Assembly: GCA_013694995.1 (NCBI GenBank)
Contig: JACDBH010000007.1
Coordinates: 1-57,021 of the forward strand
Length of the DNA stretch: 57,021 nucleotides
Direction of reading: 5' to 3'
Source of the DNA: Candidatus Saccharimonadota bacterium
GTDB taxonomy: Bacteria > Patescibacteriota > Saccharimonadia > Saccharimonadales > JACDBH01
Shown here: positions 8,614 through 15,891 of the stretch, piece after piece
Position numbering within the stretch: the first letter of the stretch is position 1
Layout of the letters: the number at the start of each line of letters is the position of its first letter
Program-made: the position numbers and the translations under genes
The notes under the pieces: generated by a model
Database searches by the model: none
Told to the model about the DNA's origin: nothing
Seen by the model: the letters and a program-made list of their open reading frames with translations, nothing else

Positions 8614-8660
8614 ACAAATGAAATCTGAATTTACTTCAGTTTCATTTGTTCTATGTTTTT
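8614..8660 (+). terminator. Rho-independent terminator after cyoE and the small membrane gene
   Basis: ACAAATGAAA at 8614-8623 pairs with TTTCATTTGT at 8640-8649, with an inner CTGAA/TTCAG stem. A T-rich tail ending in a run of six T follows. Confidence 0.7.
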
Positions 8661-8697
8661 TGAAAGAGAAGAAAAGAGATAAGAAAACCTATCCGGA

Positions 8698-8717
8698 GGC
8701 CCCACTTAGGCGGGGCC
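8698..8717 (-). terminator. GC-rich hairpin downstream of the FAD dehydrogenase
   Basis: GGCCCC at 8698-8703 pairs with GGGGCC at 8712-8717 around an 8-nt loop. On the minus strand it lies 22 bp past the stop at 8740 and is followed by a pyrimidine-rich stretch but no pure T-run. It is a probable but imperfect terminator. Confidence 0.45.
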
Positions 8718-8739
8718 GCGAATGGTTGTCTCGTTTCAG

Positions 8740-10395
8740 CTAAAAGTGATCGCGGACGTGAGAGAACGAATAGTCCCAGGTAGCAGTAACTTTTTTGTGC
8801 GGATTAAAGATATTTTCCGGATCAAAGATATGTTTAAAATCCCGCAATATCTCTAGCATTTCTTTACCGTACATTTCTTCCAGCCATGGTCCACGGACCA
8901 TACCGTCATTGTGCTCGCCGCTTAGACTGCCGCCGTATTTGAGTACCAGTTTGTTGACCTCTTTCATACTAGGCTCTAGCTTGGCACGCTCTTTTTTTTC
9001 CTCGAGTTTCATAAGAGGGATTATATGAAAATTTCCATCACCCATATGTCCGGCAATAGTCGCTAAAAGCTTGTATTTATTAATGATTTTACGCAGTTCT
9101 GGTAAAAATTTAGGCAAGTGCTCAGGGTTAACGACTAAATCATCAATATAGGGTGCGGTGTGCTTGTCTTTGACTTTTTGACGCAACAGCTGGAAACTCT
9201 GCCGCCTCATAATCCAGAATTTACGTGACTTAAGTTCCGTCTCGTCCTCTTCAAATAAAGCCTGCTGATTATAAGGATTAAGGTCAATGCGCATGTCATG
9301 GACTTTTTTAGCGACTTCTTCAGGCGTCGCACCATTAAACTCAACCAACAGCACCATCTTGGGGATGCCGCGAAAAAGCATCAGTGCATTTGGCAGTAGT
9401 TGTAAGCCAAGCTTGATTGTATTCCACCAGCCTAATGTCTTATGAAAATAAAAGAATAACTTGAAGCTAAGCATTAGAGTGTAGTTGTCAAAACCCTCGA
9501 ATGTCGCCGGGTTGTGCTTCATAACCTGGTTTATGATTTTACCTAGATCATTAATTTTACGTAAAAATATAACCAGGGTACCAGAATGCTTAGACGCCGG
9601 TACTAGTCGAAATTTAGCTTCGGTAGTAAGGCCCAGGGTGCCTTGGGCACCGACAATGCCTTGGGTAAGGTCAAATATGCCGGTTTCACGGTCCCAGACA
9701 TTCCATAAGTGATAACCGGTGGAATCCTTGCTGACTTTCGGTTTTGCAGCCTTGATTCGCTCGTAATTTTTCTCAATCAACTGATAGCTACGGCGATATA
9801 TGTCGCCCTCGAAATTACGAAGTTTTATCTTAGCATCCAATTCTTTTTTACTTAAGGGCTTAACTGTATACTCGTTGCCGTCGGCAAAAACTACTTTCAA
9901 CTCGGTAACAAATTTCTCAGTCTTGCCATATTGCAAAGATTTTTCGCCACCCGAGTTGTTGTTGACCATACCGCCAATAGTACACAAATCACGACTGGCA
10001 GGGTAAGGCGGGAGCAAGGCTCCGTGTTTAAGGGTTTGTACCTCAAAGTCCCGATAATAAACGCCTGGCTGTACACGGGCGGTTGAAAAGTTAACTGAAT
10101 GGATTTTATTAAAATATCTTGTAAAGTCGGCAATTACAGAATCATTTATCGCCCCGCCAGACATATCTGTACCACCACTGCGGGCAGTTACACTCAAGTC
10201 TGGGTTATTAGCTTTTTCCTTGCTGACAGTTCGTATTAGGGCTTGTACGTCAGCGCTGGATTTAGGATAAACAATAATTTCCGGTCTAACTTCAAATAAT
10301 GAAGCGTCGTGGCTATACAGATCACGAGCTTTCGCTGAATCGTCAGTTTCGCCACTAAAGCCTGCAGCCCGCAGTTTCTCTATGAATTTTTCCAT
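8740..10395 (-). CDS. FAD-binding dehydrogenase of the D-lactate/glycolate oxidase (GlcD) family
   Basis: A 551-residue flavoprotein with an N-terminal PCMH-type FAD domain (about 35-220; ARSGGTDMSGGA and the GMVNNNSGGEKS loop) and a C-terminal FAD-oxidase_C domain. The latter carries HMGDGNFHIIPL and GGSLSGEHNDGMVRG, the metal and substrate-site region of D-lactate dehydrogenases. There are no iron-sulfur Cys motifs. Family members oxidise D-2-hydroxyacids and pass electrons to quinone or cytochrome. No membrane helix is seen, so attachment would be peripheral. The substrate is not determined; D-lactate is the most likely. Its place between cyo genes and NDH-2 suggests a second electron entry to quinone. 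Confidence 0.82.
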   Translation of the reverse strand: MEKFIEKLRAAGFSGETDDSAKARDLYSHDASLFEVRPEIIVYPKSSADVQALIRTVSKEKANNPDLSVTARSGGTDMSGGAINDSVIADFTRYFNKIHSVNFSTARVQPGVYYRDFEVQTLKHGALLPPYPASRDLCTIGGMVNNNSGGEKSLQYGKTEKFVTELKVVFADGNEYTVKPLSKKELDAKIKLRNFEGDIYRRSYQLIEKNYERIKAAKPKVSKDSTGYHLWNVWDRETGIFDLTQGIVGAQGTLGLTTEAKFRLVPASKHSGTLVIFLRKINDLGKIINQVMKHNPATFEGFDNYTLMLSFKLFFYFHKTLGWWNTIKLGLQLLPNALMLFRGIPKMVLLVEFNGATPEEVAKKVHDMRIDLNPYNQQALFEEDETELKSRKFWIMRRQSFQLLRQKVKDKHTAPYIDDLVVNPEHLPKFLPELRKIINKYKLLATIAGHMGDGNFHIIPLMKLEEKKERAKLEPSMKEVNKLVLKYGGSLSGEHNDGMVRGPWLEEMYGKEMLEILRDFKHIFDPENIFNPHKKVTATWDYSFSHVRDHF

Positions 10396-10467
10396 ATTGT
10401 GTTATCTAAAGCTTACCGATAAACCCGAACCCGCGCAAGACACTTATGTTTTTTAAGTCTTTATCTG

Positions 10468-10473
10468 TATAAT
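10468..10473 (+). promoter_or_regulatory. -10 box of the NDH-2 gene
   Basis: A perfect TATAAT lies 37 nt before the ndh ATG. The -35 region (TTATGT around 10444-10449) is weak. Unlike most genes here, this one has a leader of about 30 nt, which contains a direct repeat. Confidence 0.55.
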
Positions 10474-10477
10474 ATGT

Positions 10478-10509
10478 CATAAAGAAATAAACGTAACCAT
10501 AAAGAAATA
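10478..10509 (+). repeat. Direct repeat CATAAAGAAATA in the NDH-2 leader
   Basis: CATAAAGAAATA occurs at 10478-10489 and again at 10498-10509, exactly 20 bp apart (about two helical turns). The second copy ends one base before the start codon. The layout would suit an operator for a dimeric repressor or an RNA-level site. No regulator is known. Confidence 0.6.
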
Positions 10510-10510
10510 C

Positions 10511-11707
10511 ATGCGAAAACAAGAAGTAGTAATCGTAGGCGGTGGTTTTGGCGGCGTCAAATCCGCGCTCGAGCTGGCAGGCCATTCCTCATTCCAAGTC
10601 ACCCTTATATCCGACAAACCTTTTTTCGAATACCACCCACTTCTTTACCATACAGCTACTGGCGGCAGCAAAGTAGTGTCTAGTATACCTTTAGGTGAAA
10701 TATTTTCAGAAAAACGTATTCAGATTCTTATTGATACGGCAACAAAATTAGACAGAACTAAGAAGTCTTTAACCCTAAAATCAGGCAAGAAATTAGATTA
10801 CGATATTCTAATATTAGGTCTCGGAAATATTACCAATTATTTTAATATCCCAGGTATGAGCGAATACTCGTACGGTATCAAATCGCTAAAAGATGCCGAG
10901 AAGTTAAAAGCCCATTTACACCAGCAACTAACCGATACCCTGAAACTGGACACCGACTATGTCATCGTTGGCGGCGGGCCTACAGGCGTGGAGTTAGCCG
11001 GTGCCTTACCGGATTACCTCAAATACCTTATGAAACAGCATGGAGTAAAGTCCCGCAAAATCCATATTGACTTAATTGAAGCCGCACCCAGACTTATGCC
11101 GCGCATGCCAGAGAGTGTTTCCCGTGTAATCTACAGACGTTTAATTAAACTGGGCATCAAGATATATCTGAATGAACCCGTACAAGCAGAGACAGCCAAT
11201 ACCCTAATGCTCGACGGCAAGCCAATCCGCACCCATACCGTTATTTGGACCGCTGGCATTGCTAATAACCCGTTTTTTGCTGAAAACCATTTCCAACTGT
11301 CACCAAATGGCAAAGTGCTAGTTGACAGACTGATGCAGGCTTGGCCAGGGATTTTTGTACTCGGTGATAATGCCGATACACCCTATACCGGCATGGCCCA
11401 GACCGCTTTATACGACGCATTATTTGTAACCGAAAATCTAAAACGACATGCTGATGGCAAACGCCCATATGCTTACAAACCCCGTAAACCAATATATATT
11501 ACTCCGGCAGGTAAACACTGGGCAGTGGTAGTTTGGGGCAAACTACATATCTATGGCTGGCTAGGATGGGCTCTACGCAAGGTTGCCGATTGGATAGGTT
11601 ATAAGGACTTAGAGCCTTGGTGGAAGGCTACCGACCGGCTATTTGCAGACAACCGGCGCGAGGATAATTGCCTCATCTGTGCCACTAATGTCGTTGCAAT
11701 AGACTAA
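10511..11707 (+). CDS. ndh: Type II NADH:quinone oxidoreductase (NDH-2)
   Basis: A 398-residue single-polypeptide flavoprotein that oxidises NADH and reduces quinone without pumping protons. The FAD dinucleotide fold is VVIVGGGFGGVKSALEL (about 5-21), and the NADH fold is YVIVGGGPTGVELAGAL (about 154-170). The third conserved block, FVLGDNAD... MAQTALYDA, is typical of NDH-2. The C-terminal part has amphipathic Trp-rich segments suited to membrane contact. It is the only NADH dehydrogenase in the window; no complex I genes are seen. A perfect terminator follows the stop. Confidence 0.93.
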   Translation: MRKQEVVIVGGGFGGVKSALELAGHSSFQVTLISDKPFFEYHPLLYHTATGGSKVVSSIPLGEIFSEKRIQILIDTATKLDRTKKSLTLKSGKKLDYDILILGLGNITNYFNIPGMSEYSYGIKSLKDAEKLKAHLHQQLTDTLKLDTDYVIVGGGPTGVELAGALPDYLKYLMKQHGVKSRKIHIDLIEAAPRLMPRMPESVSRVIYRRLIKLGIKIYLNEPVQAETANTLMLDGKPIRTHTVIWTAGIANNPFFAENHFQLSPNGKVLVDRLMQAWPGIFVLGDNADTPYTGMAQTALYDALFVTENLKRHADGKRPYAYKPRKPIYITPAGKHWAVVVWGKLHIYGWLGWALRKVADWIGYKDLEPWWKATDRLFADNRREDNCLICATNVVAID

Positions 11708-11716
11708 TCATCTTCA

Positions 11717-11750
11717 ATCTAAAAAGCCCTCACAATAGGGCTTTTTAGAT
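11717..11750. terminator. Bidirectional terminator between ndh and the 186-aa membrane protein gene
   Basis: ATCTAAAAAGCCCT (11717-11730) and AGGGCTTTTTAGAT (11737-11750) form a perfect 14-bp stem with a 6-nt loop. A/T runs on both sides serve the convergent genes. Confidence 0.9.
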
Positions 11751-11764
11751 TTAGCTTTTTTATT

Positions 11765-12325
11765 TTAAGCTTCAATGTCTGTTTTCTTATCAATATCTGT
11801 GTGAACAGCTACTTTTTCGCCAGCACCAGTATACTTGCTTCGGGTTTCAAATAAGAGCCATAAGCCTACTGCGCTTCCTAAGAGACTAAAGAACAGGCTT
11901 CCAATACCGCCACGACCATCTATGAAGAGGCTTGCAACACCATAAACTACATTAATTAATGATGCTAAGAAAAGAAGATCCCAGCCGCTCTTTTCGCGTC
12001 GCTTGAGTTTAGGATAGGCAATTAATAGGATTACAGCGTCAAGAACAAGCATTGCCAGTGCTATCCATACCCAGAGATCCCACCTAGTAGAAACAACTTC
12101 TTCACCACCGAAGGTTCGCGATAAGCTATTTGCATAGTCTACGAAATCATTGGCTGTCTTAGCCCAGGAATATAGAGCCCAGGCAGCTAGCAGCTGCAAC
12201 AAGCCACCAATTAGAGCCAACCAAGGCCATACCTTAACTAATGTTTCCCGCGTACTATCAGATAACTTTGGCGCACCCTTAAACACATCGGCCAAGCCAT
12301 CCTCGGCCTGTTTTAATAATGCCAT
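11765..12325 (-). CDS. Four-helix membrane protein, unknown function
   Basis: A 186-residue protein with a polar N-terminus (about 1-32) and four membrane helices (about 33-54, 87-107, 117-135 and 140-160). The C-terminal tail is charged. AAAGGAGG stands 9 nt before the ATG, one of the strongest ribosome sites in the window. I do not recognise a family. It is monocistronic, between the ndh terminator and queA. Confidence 0.8.
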   Translation of the reverse strand: MALLKQAEDGLADVFKGAPKLSDSTRETLVKVWPWLALIGGLLQLLAAWALYSWAKTANDFVDYANSLSRTFGGEEVVSTRWDLWVWIALAMLVLDAVILLIAYPKLKRREKSGWDLLFLASLINVVYGVASLFIDGRGGIGSLFFSLLGSAVGLWLLFETRSKYTGAGEKVAVHTDIDKKTDIEA

Positions 12326-12402
12326 ATGTACTTCCTCCTTTAATGATTACTCAAATCATAGCGCCAAAGCTTAGCAATTAGCAAGAGGTTATGCACAACA
12401 TA

Positions 12403-13428
12403 TTAAACAATAATCATTGCATCACCAAAGGAATAGAACCTGTATTTATTTGCTATCGCATGTGCGTAAATACTTTGTAGCTCAGTCACGGCCTGATTTT
12501 CTGTCATTTCTAGTTTGTCCGCAATAAATGACGCCGTCAGCATAAGCAGACTAGTGCTGGGAAGATGAAAGTTAGTAATAAGGCTGTTAATAACTTTAAA
12601 GCGATACCCCGGTTGTATAAAGATGTCAGTGTAGCTAGTCATGGGATTAAAGATGCCTTTGCTATCGGCAGCTGACTCCAATGTCCGTACCGTCGTAGTC
12701 CCGACAGCCGTTAAATGCCGAGCCTTGTTCAAAACTGCAGCTGTTTGTTCACTGATGCTGTAATACTCTTCATGCAACTTACCAATTTTAAACTGCTCTT
12801 TGGTTAGCTTGGCAAAGGTCCCAAGTCCTACATGCAAAGTTATCTCAGTAACATTATGGTTGGTGCTTATTCTGCTTAGTAATTTATTAGTAAAATGTAA
12901 GCCAGCCGTCGGCGCTGCCAGGCTTCCAACTGGTTTGGCATAAACAGTTTGGTAATCATTAGCTAAGCTTTTGTCCTGTTTAATGTAAGGAGGCAGTGGT
13001 ACGTGCTCGTAAATTTTTAACCTTGGGTCGTCATGGCCTACATTCATCCTTAAAGTCCTAACGCCGCCTTCATCAATGGCCAGCACGGAAGCTTGAAGCC
13101 ATGCCGTAAGTTTAACCCTACTATCGATACTAAACTTACGACCCGGCCGTACCATAGCCCGCACTGTATGGCTATCTGTTTTTTCTAATACGAAAATTTC
13201 TGTTTTCCCATCATCAAACAACCATCTGCAGTGCTCTACCTTGCTGTTATTGAGCACAAGGGTTGATTCTAATGGCAAGTACTTAGGTAACTCATGAAAA
13301 TATGTATCGGTTATAGAACAATCATTAAGACTGTAAACTAGCAACCTTGCATGGTCGCGCGGATGAGCAGGTTTTTGAGCGATCAGCGAATCAGGCAAAT
13401 CAAAATAATACTTTTTTAACTCTTCCAT
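12403..13428 (-). CDS. queA: S-adenosylmethionine:tRNA ribosyltransferase-isomerase
   Basis: A 341-residue protein, full length for QueA, which transfers the ribosyl part of SAM to preQ1 at the wobble base of GUN-anticodon tRNAs to form epoxyqueuosine. The family start FDLPDSLIAQKPAHPRDHARLLV and the blocks AAPTAGLHFT, HVGLGTF and NFHLPSTSLLML are all present. It lies 18 bp downstream of the SIMPL-domain gene on the same strand. No other queuosine genes are in the window; the precursor may be scavenged. Confidence 0.96.
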   Translation of the reverse strand: MEELKKYYFDLPDSLIAQKPAHPRDHARLLVYSLNDCSITDTYFHELPKYLPLESTLVLNNSKVEHCRWLFDDGKTEIFVLEKTDSHTVRAMVRPGRKFSIDSRVKLTAWLQASVLAIDEGGVRTLRMNVGHDDPRLKIYEHVPLPPYIKQDKSLANDYQTVYAKPVGSLAAPTAGLHFTNKLLSRISTNHNVTEITLHVGLGTFAKLTKEQFKIGKLHEEYYSISEQTAAVLNKARHLTAVGTTTVRTLESAADSKGIFNPMTSYTDIFIQPGYRFKVINSLITNFHLPSTSLLMLTASFIADKLEMTENQAVTELQSIYAHAIANKYRFYSFGDAMIIV

Positions 13429-13446
13429 TAAACAATGTTAGCAATA

Positions 13447-14199
13447 TTATTTCAGATAGTAACTAACTGTAACGCTGTAACTTATTTCATTCTCGCCAGG
13501 CTGGACACTCAGGCTTGATTCTGTCTTACTTCTTTCATCTGATAACGTAACAGAGTCATATGGCGTAATGCCCCCGAATCCAGCGCCATCTTCAACTGAT
13601 TGAACTTTGCCTAAATTTGCGCCCAGATTACGAGCCGACTGTTCTGCCTTTGCCCGGGCGTCTTTAGTAGCCTCGTCACGGGCTTGGGATTCTAATTCTT
13701 TACGCTTTTCGGTACTGAAGGAAGGCTGAGGTGAAATCGTACCACTTGGGTCAGTTGTAATAAGATAATTCTGAATTTTCTGAGCCATTTCTTGGTCGCT
13801 AACAGTTACTGTCAGTTGTAAAGTGAACGTTGTGGTTCCATCGTCGGATTTTTCAGGGTAATAATACTTATTATCGTAATTACTGGAGTTGGTCTTTATA
13901 TCTTTATCTTCAACCCCTAATTCTTTAAGTTTTGCTACTAGTTCATCGCTCTTTTTACTCAAAGCAGCGATTCCAGCTTGGCTGTCAGTGTTTTTTAGCT
14001 CATACATTGGGTAAAATACAAATTCGTCAGGGGTGGTTTTGACGACAGCCTCACCGGTGACTTTTACTGTTCGGTCATTACTTGTAGCACCTGCCCACGG
14101 CCGCCATACGGCCAGCATGCCAATTACTACGGCTGCCAGGATCAAACTAATAATACGAAAATCCAGGTTGAGCGTTAATTTGCTATTGTTTTCTGCCAT
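13447..14199 (-). CDS. SIMPL-domain (DUF541) protein, membrane anchored
   Basis: A 250-residue protein with one N-terminal membrane helix (about 14-33), then a SIMPL/DUF541 domain. The domain shows VKVTGEAVVKTTPDEFVF near the start and an Ala/Lys/Arg helix (RDEATKDARAKAEQSA) before a final beta region. Such proteins (YggE/BP26 type) form oligomers outside the membrane and are linked to oxidative stress in some bacteria; the function is not settled. GGAG stands 9 nt before the ATG. It is co-directional with queA. Confidence 0.85.
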   Translation of the reverse strand: MAENNSKLTLNLDFRIISLILAAVVIGMLAVWRPWAGATSNDRTVKVTGEAVVKTTPDEFVFYPMYELKNTDSQAGIAALSKKSDELVAKLKELGVEDKDIKTNSSNYDNKYYYPEKSDDGTTTFTLQLTVTVSDQEMAQKIQNYLITTDPSGTISPQPSFSTEKRKELESQARDEATKDARAKAEQSARNLGANLGKVQSVEDGAGFGGITPYDSVTLSDERSKTESSLSVQPGENEISYSVTVSYYLK

Positions 14200-14291
14200 T
14201 TATTTAAGCTCCGTTTATGCTTTTTAGTGTGCTCCAGCTATTAAAAAATGTCAAAATATGTAGTTTTATAAGCTAGTAAATATAAAACTAC

Positions 14292-14320
14292 TTGACAAAT
14301 TCATAAAAGCGTGCTACAAT
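14292..14320 (+). promoter_or_regulatory. Consensus sigma-70-type promoter with no coding gene behind it
   Basis: TTGACA (14292-14297), a 17-bp spacer and TACAAT (14315-14320) give one of the best promoter matches in the window. It points right into about 290 bp without a plausible ORF; the ATG overlapping the -10 is followed at once by a stop codon. Confidence 0.75.
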
Positions 14321-14326
14321 GTAATT

Positions 14327-14611
14327 ACAAACGTATTCTCTTAAATAAAAGTGAAAACTAAACAGTTTAATAACTTATTATCCCTTGCTTAACGCAAGCG
14401 TTCGAATGCTTATTATAGTGACACAGTTTAGTCCGAGTAACGAAACGTAAACCGATATTATTAAGAAAGTAATGTTTGCAACAACATACTAAAGTGCGCG
14501 GGTATGACCGACTCAATTAGTTTGGTCCTAATCAAACTTAGTTCTTTACGCGCACTACAATGATTAGCAATGGGAAAACTTCCGTGCTAATTGAATTTAT
14601 GCACTTATAAG
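14327..14611 (+). ncRNA. Candidate structured non-coding RNA
   Basis: This 416-bp gene-free stretch (14200-14615) holds a strong promoter followed by several paired segments. ACTAAAC 14357-14363 pairs with GTTTAGT 14426-14432 and encloses a CTTGC/GCAAG hairpin (14384-14398). AGTGCGCG 14493-14500 pairs perfectly with CGCGCACT 14549-14556, with inner hairpins AGTTTG/CAAACT and GGT-ATG-ACC. ATTAGCA 14563-14569 pairs with TGCTAAT 14585-14591. The ends (near 14339-14353 and 14602-14611) may also pair weakly. No tmRNA, RNase P, SRP or tRNA signature is seen. Ends are approximate and no clear terminator is visible. Confidence 0.45.
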
Positions 14612-14615
14612 ATTA

Positions 14616-15221
14616 TTATGCCTGCTCCAAAGGAAAATGGTGTATTAAAGTTTCTGTTGATATAGTACTGAGCACGGTTTTTCCAAAATCCAAGGCATAA
14701 AGCATATCATTGACGTCTACATTTAATATTACGTCGTCACGCCGGCGCCTATATATATCCGCCATTGCCGGGGCGAAATACCTAAAGTCCGTATCATTTA
14801 CTACGAAAAACATTAAGGGCTTAGCAATTTTGTTATTTTGTATGCCCTCACGGTCCCTGAGTTCGGCATTGACGCGAAGTTTTGCTTCATCGGTATACGG
14901 CAGACAAAAATGCTTCACCAGTGTGCTCGATGTCCCGTTCTCACTGTCTGGCAATACTTCGTTAGTGACTATATGGATGTCGGGCCGATCATAATTATTT
15001 TTCACTGTTCTTTTAAAGAAATTAATCATCAAAACGTCGGTCCTAGACCCTTCGGGTTTAATAGACGAGGCAGGAAGGTAGTTTCGTAGACGATGCACGC
15101 ACACACCTGAACCATTTTTCGATAGTCCCAGCGATCCCATCACATATACGACATCCTGCCTGAAACGGGTGGCCTCTTCAAAATAATTAGCTGTGGAATT
15201 ATTTTTATCTGCGAGTGACAT
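14616..15221 (-). CDS. Hypothetical protein, 201 residues
   Basis: A soluble protein without membrane helices or a signal peptide. I recognise no family. It has a mixed alpha/beta pattern and a basic run (RRRRDD) near residue 158. Upstream, TTGACA and a TATAAC-like box are visible on the minus strand (about 15248-15273), but the spacing is short. The candidate non-coding RNA on the opposite strand points at its 3' end, so antisense transcription is possible. Confidence 0.65.
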   Translation of the reverse strand: MSLADKNNSTANYFEEATRFRQDVVYVMGSLGLSKNGSGVCVHRLRNYLPASSIKPEGSRTDVLMINFFKRTVKNNYDRPDIHIVTNEVLPDSENGTSSTLVKHFCLPYTDEAKLRVNAELRDREGIQNNKIAKPLMFFVVNDTDFRYFAPAMADIYRRRRDDVILNVDVNDMLYALDFGKTVLSTISTETLIHHFPLEQA

Positions 15222-15306
15222 AGTAATTACTTTTATTATGCTTTGGTTATATTTATACCCTTTGTTGTCAATAATGCAAAACTTTTGTTCATATACTACT
15301 CAAGGT

Positions 15307-15312
15307 TATAGT
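15307..15312 (+). promoter_or_regulatory. -10 box of the YdjM-type gene, predicted leaderless
   Basis: TATAGT ends 7 nt before the ATG at 15320, with TTGTTC 16 nt upstream as a possible -35. There is no SD. Confidence 0.5.
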
Positions 15313-15319
15313 TAGTTGA

Positions 15320-15817
15320 ATGGCAAATTACAAAGGGCATGTGGTTGGCGGGGCAGCAGCAGGGGCAATTTATGCTCTAGCCTTGGCTTATGTTCCGGTG
15401 GAGCGCTTTGCAGAAGCCGCAGGAGTTTTGTATGACGCCCAGGCTCTAGCGGCAATTATCATCATTGCGATTTTATTCGGGCTATTCCCGGATGTAGACA
15501 CCAACAGCAAGGCCCAGGATTTATTTTTTGGTATTATTTTCCCACTCGATATATTACTTCTCTGGAACGGGCAAATTGAGGCCGCAGCATACTTAGGGCT
15601 TATTGCGATGCTGCCGATTATAGGCCACCACCGCGGCTGGACGCATAAAAAGTGGGCTATGCTAATAATTCCTTTGCCGATACTACTTATCCCGTATCTT
15701 TATAACGATAAAATACTTCCAATCTCTACAGTTTATTATGGTGCCGCGGTTGCCGGCTATTTCAGCCATTTACTGTTTGATGGGTTAGTCTGGCGCAAAT
15801 TTCGGATTAAGAATTAG
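15320..15817 (+). CDS. YdjM/DUF457-type membrane-bound metal-dependent hydrolase
   Basis: A 165-residue protein with about five membrane helices and the family's metal-binding motifs. These are an early GHVVGG (His about 6), LFPDVDTNSKAQ (about 54-65) and GHHRGWTHKKW (about 99-109), plus a late FSHLLFDG. The conserved His/Asp set is that of YdjM/DUF457 inner-membrane hydrolases. The substrate is unknown; E. coli YdjM is LexA-regulated. It stands alone, 75 bp before the helicase gene. Confidence 0.8.
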   Translation: MANYKGHVVGGAAAGAIYALALAYVPVERFAEAAGVLYDAQALAAIIIIAILFGLFPDVDTNSKAQDLFFGIIFPLDILLLWNGQIEAAAYLGLIAMLPIIGHHRGWTHKKWAMLIIPLPILLIPYLYNDKILPISTVYYGAAVAGYFSHLLFDGLVWRKFRIKN

Positions 15818-15891
15818 CTTGCATACTTAAATGTTCTGACGTATTATTGCGTGTTCGCAATAGGACGGACAGACAGGTAAGATATTAGGTA

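Noticed and set aside
14327-14611. tmRNA, RNase P RNA or SRP RNA
   Set aside because: None of the conserved cores (tRNA-like ends with CCA, P4 helix motifs, SRP tetraloop motif) can be found, so I left it unnamed.
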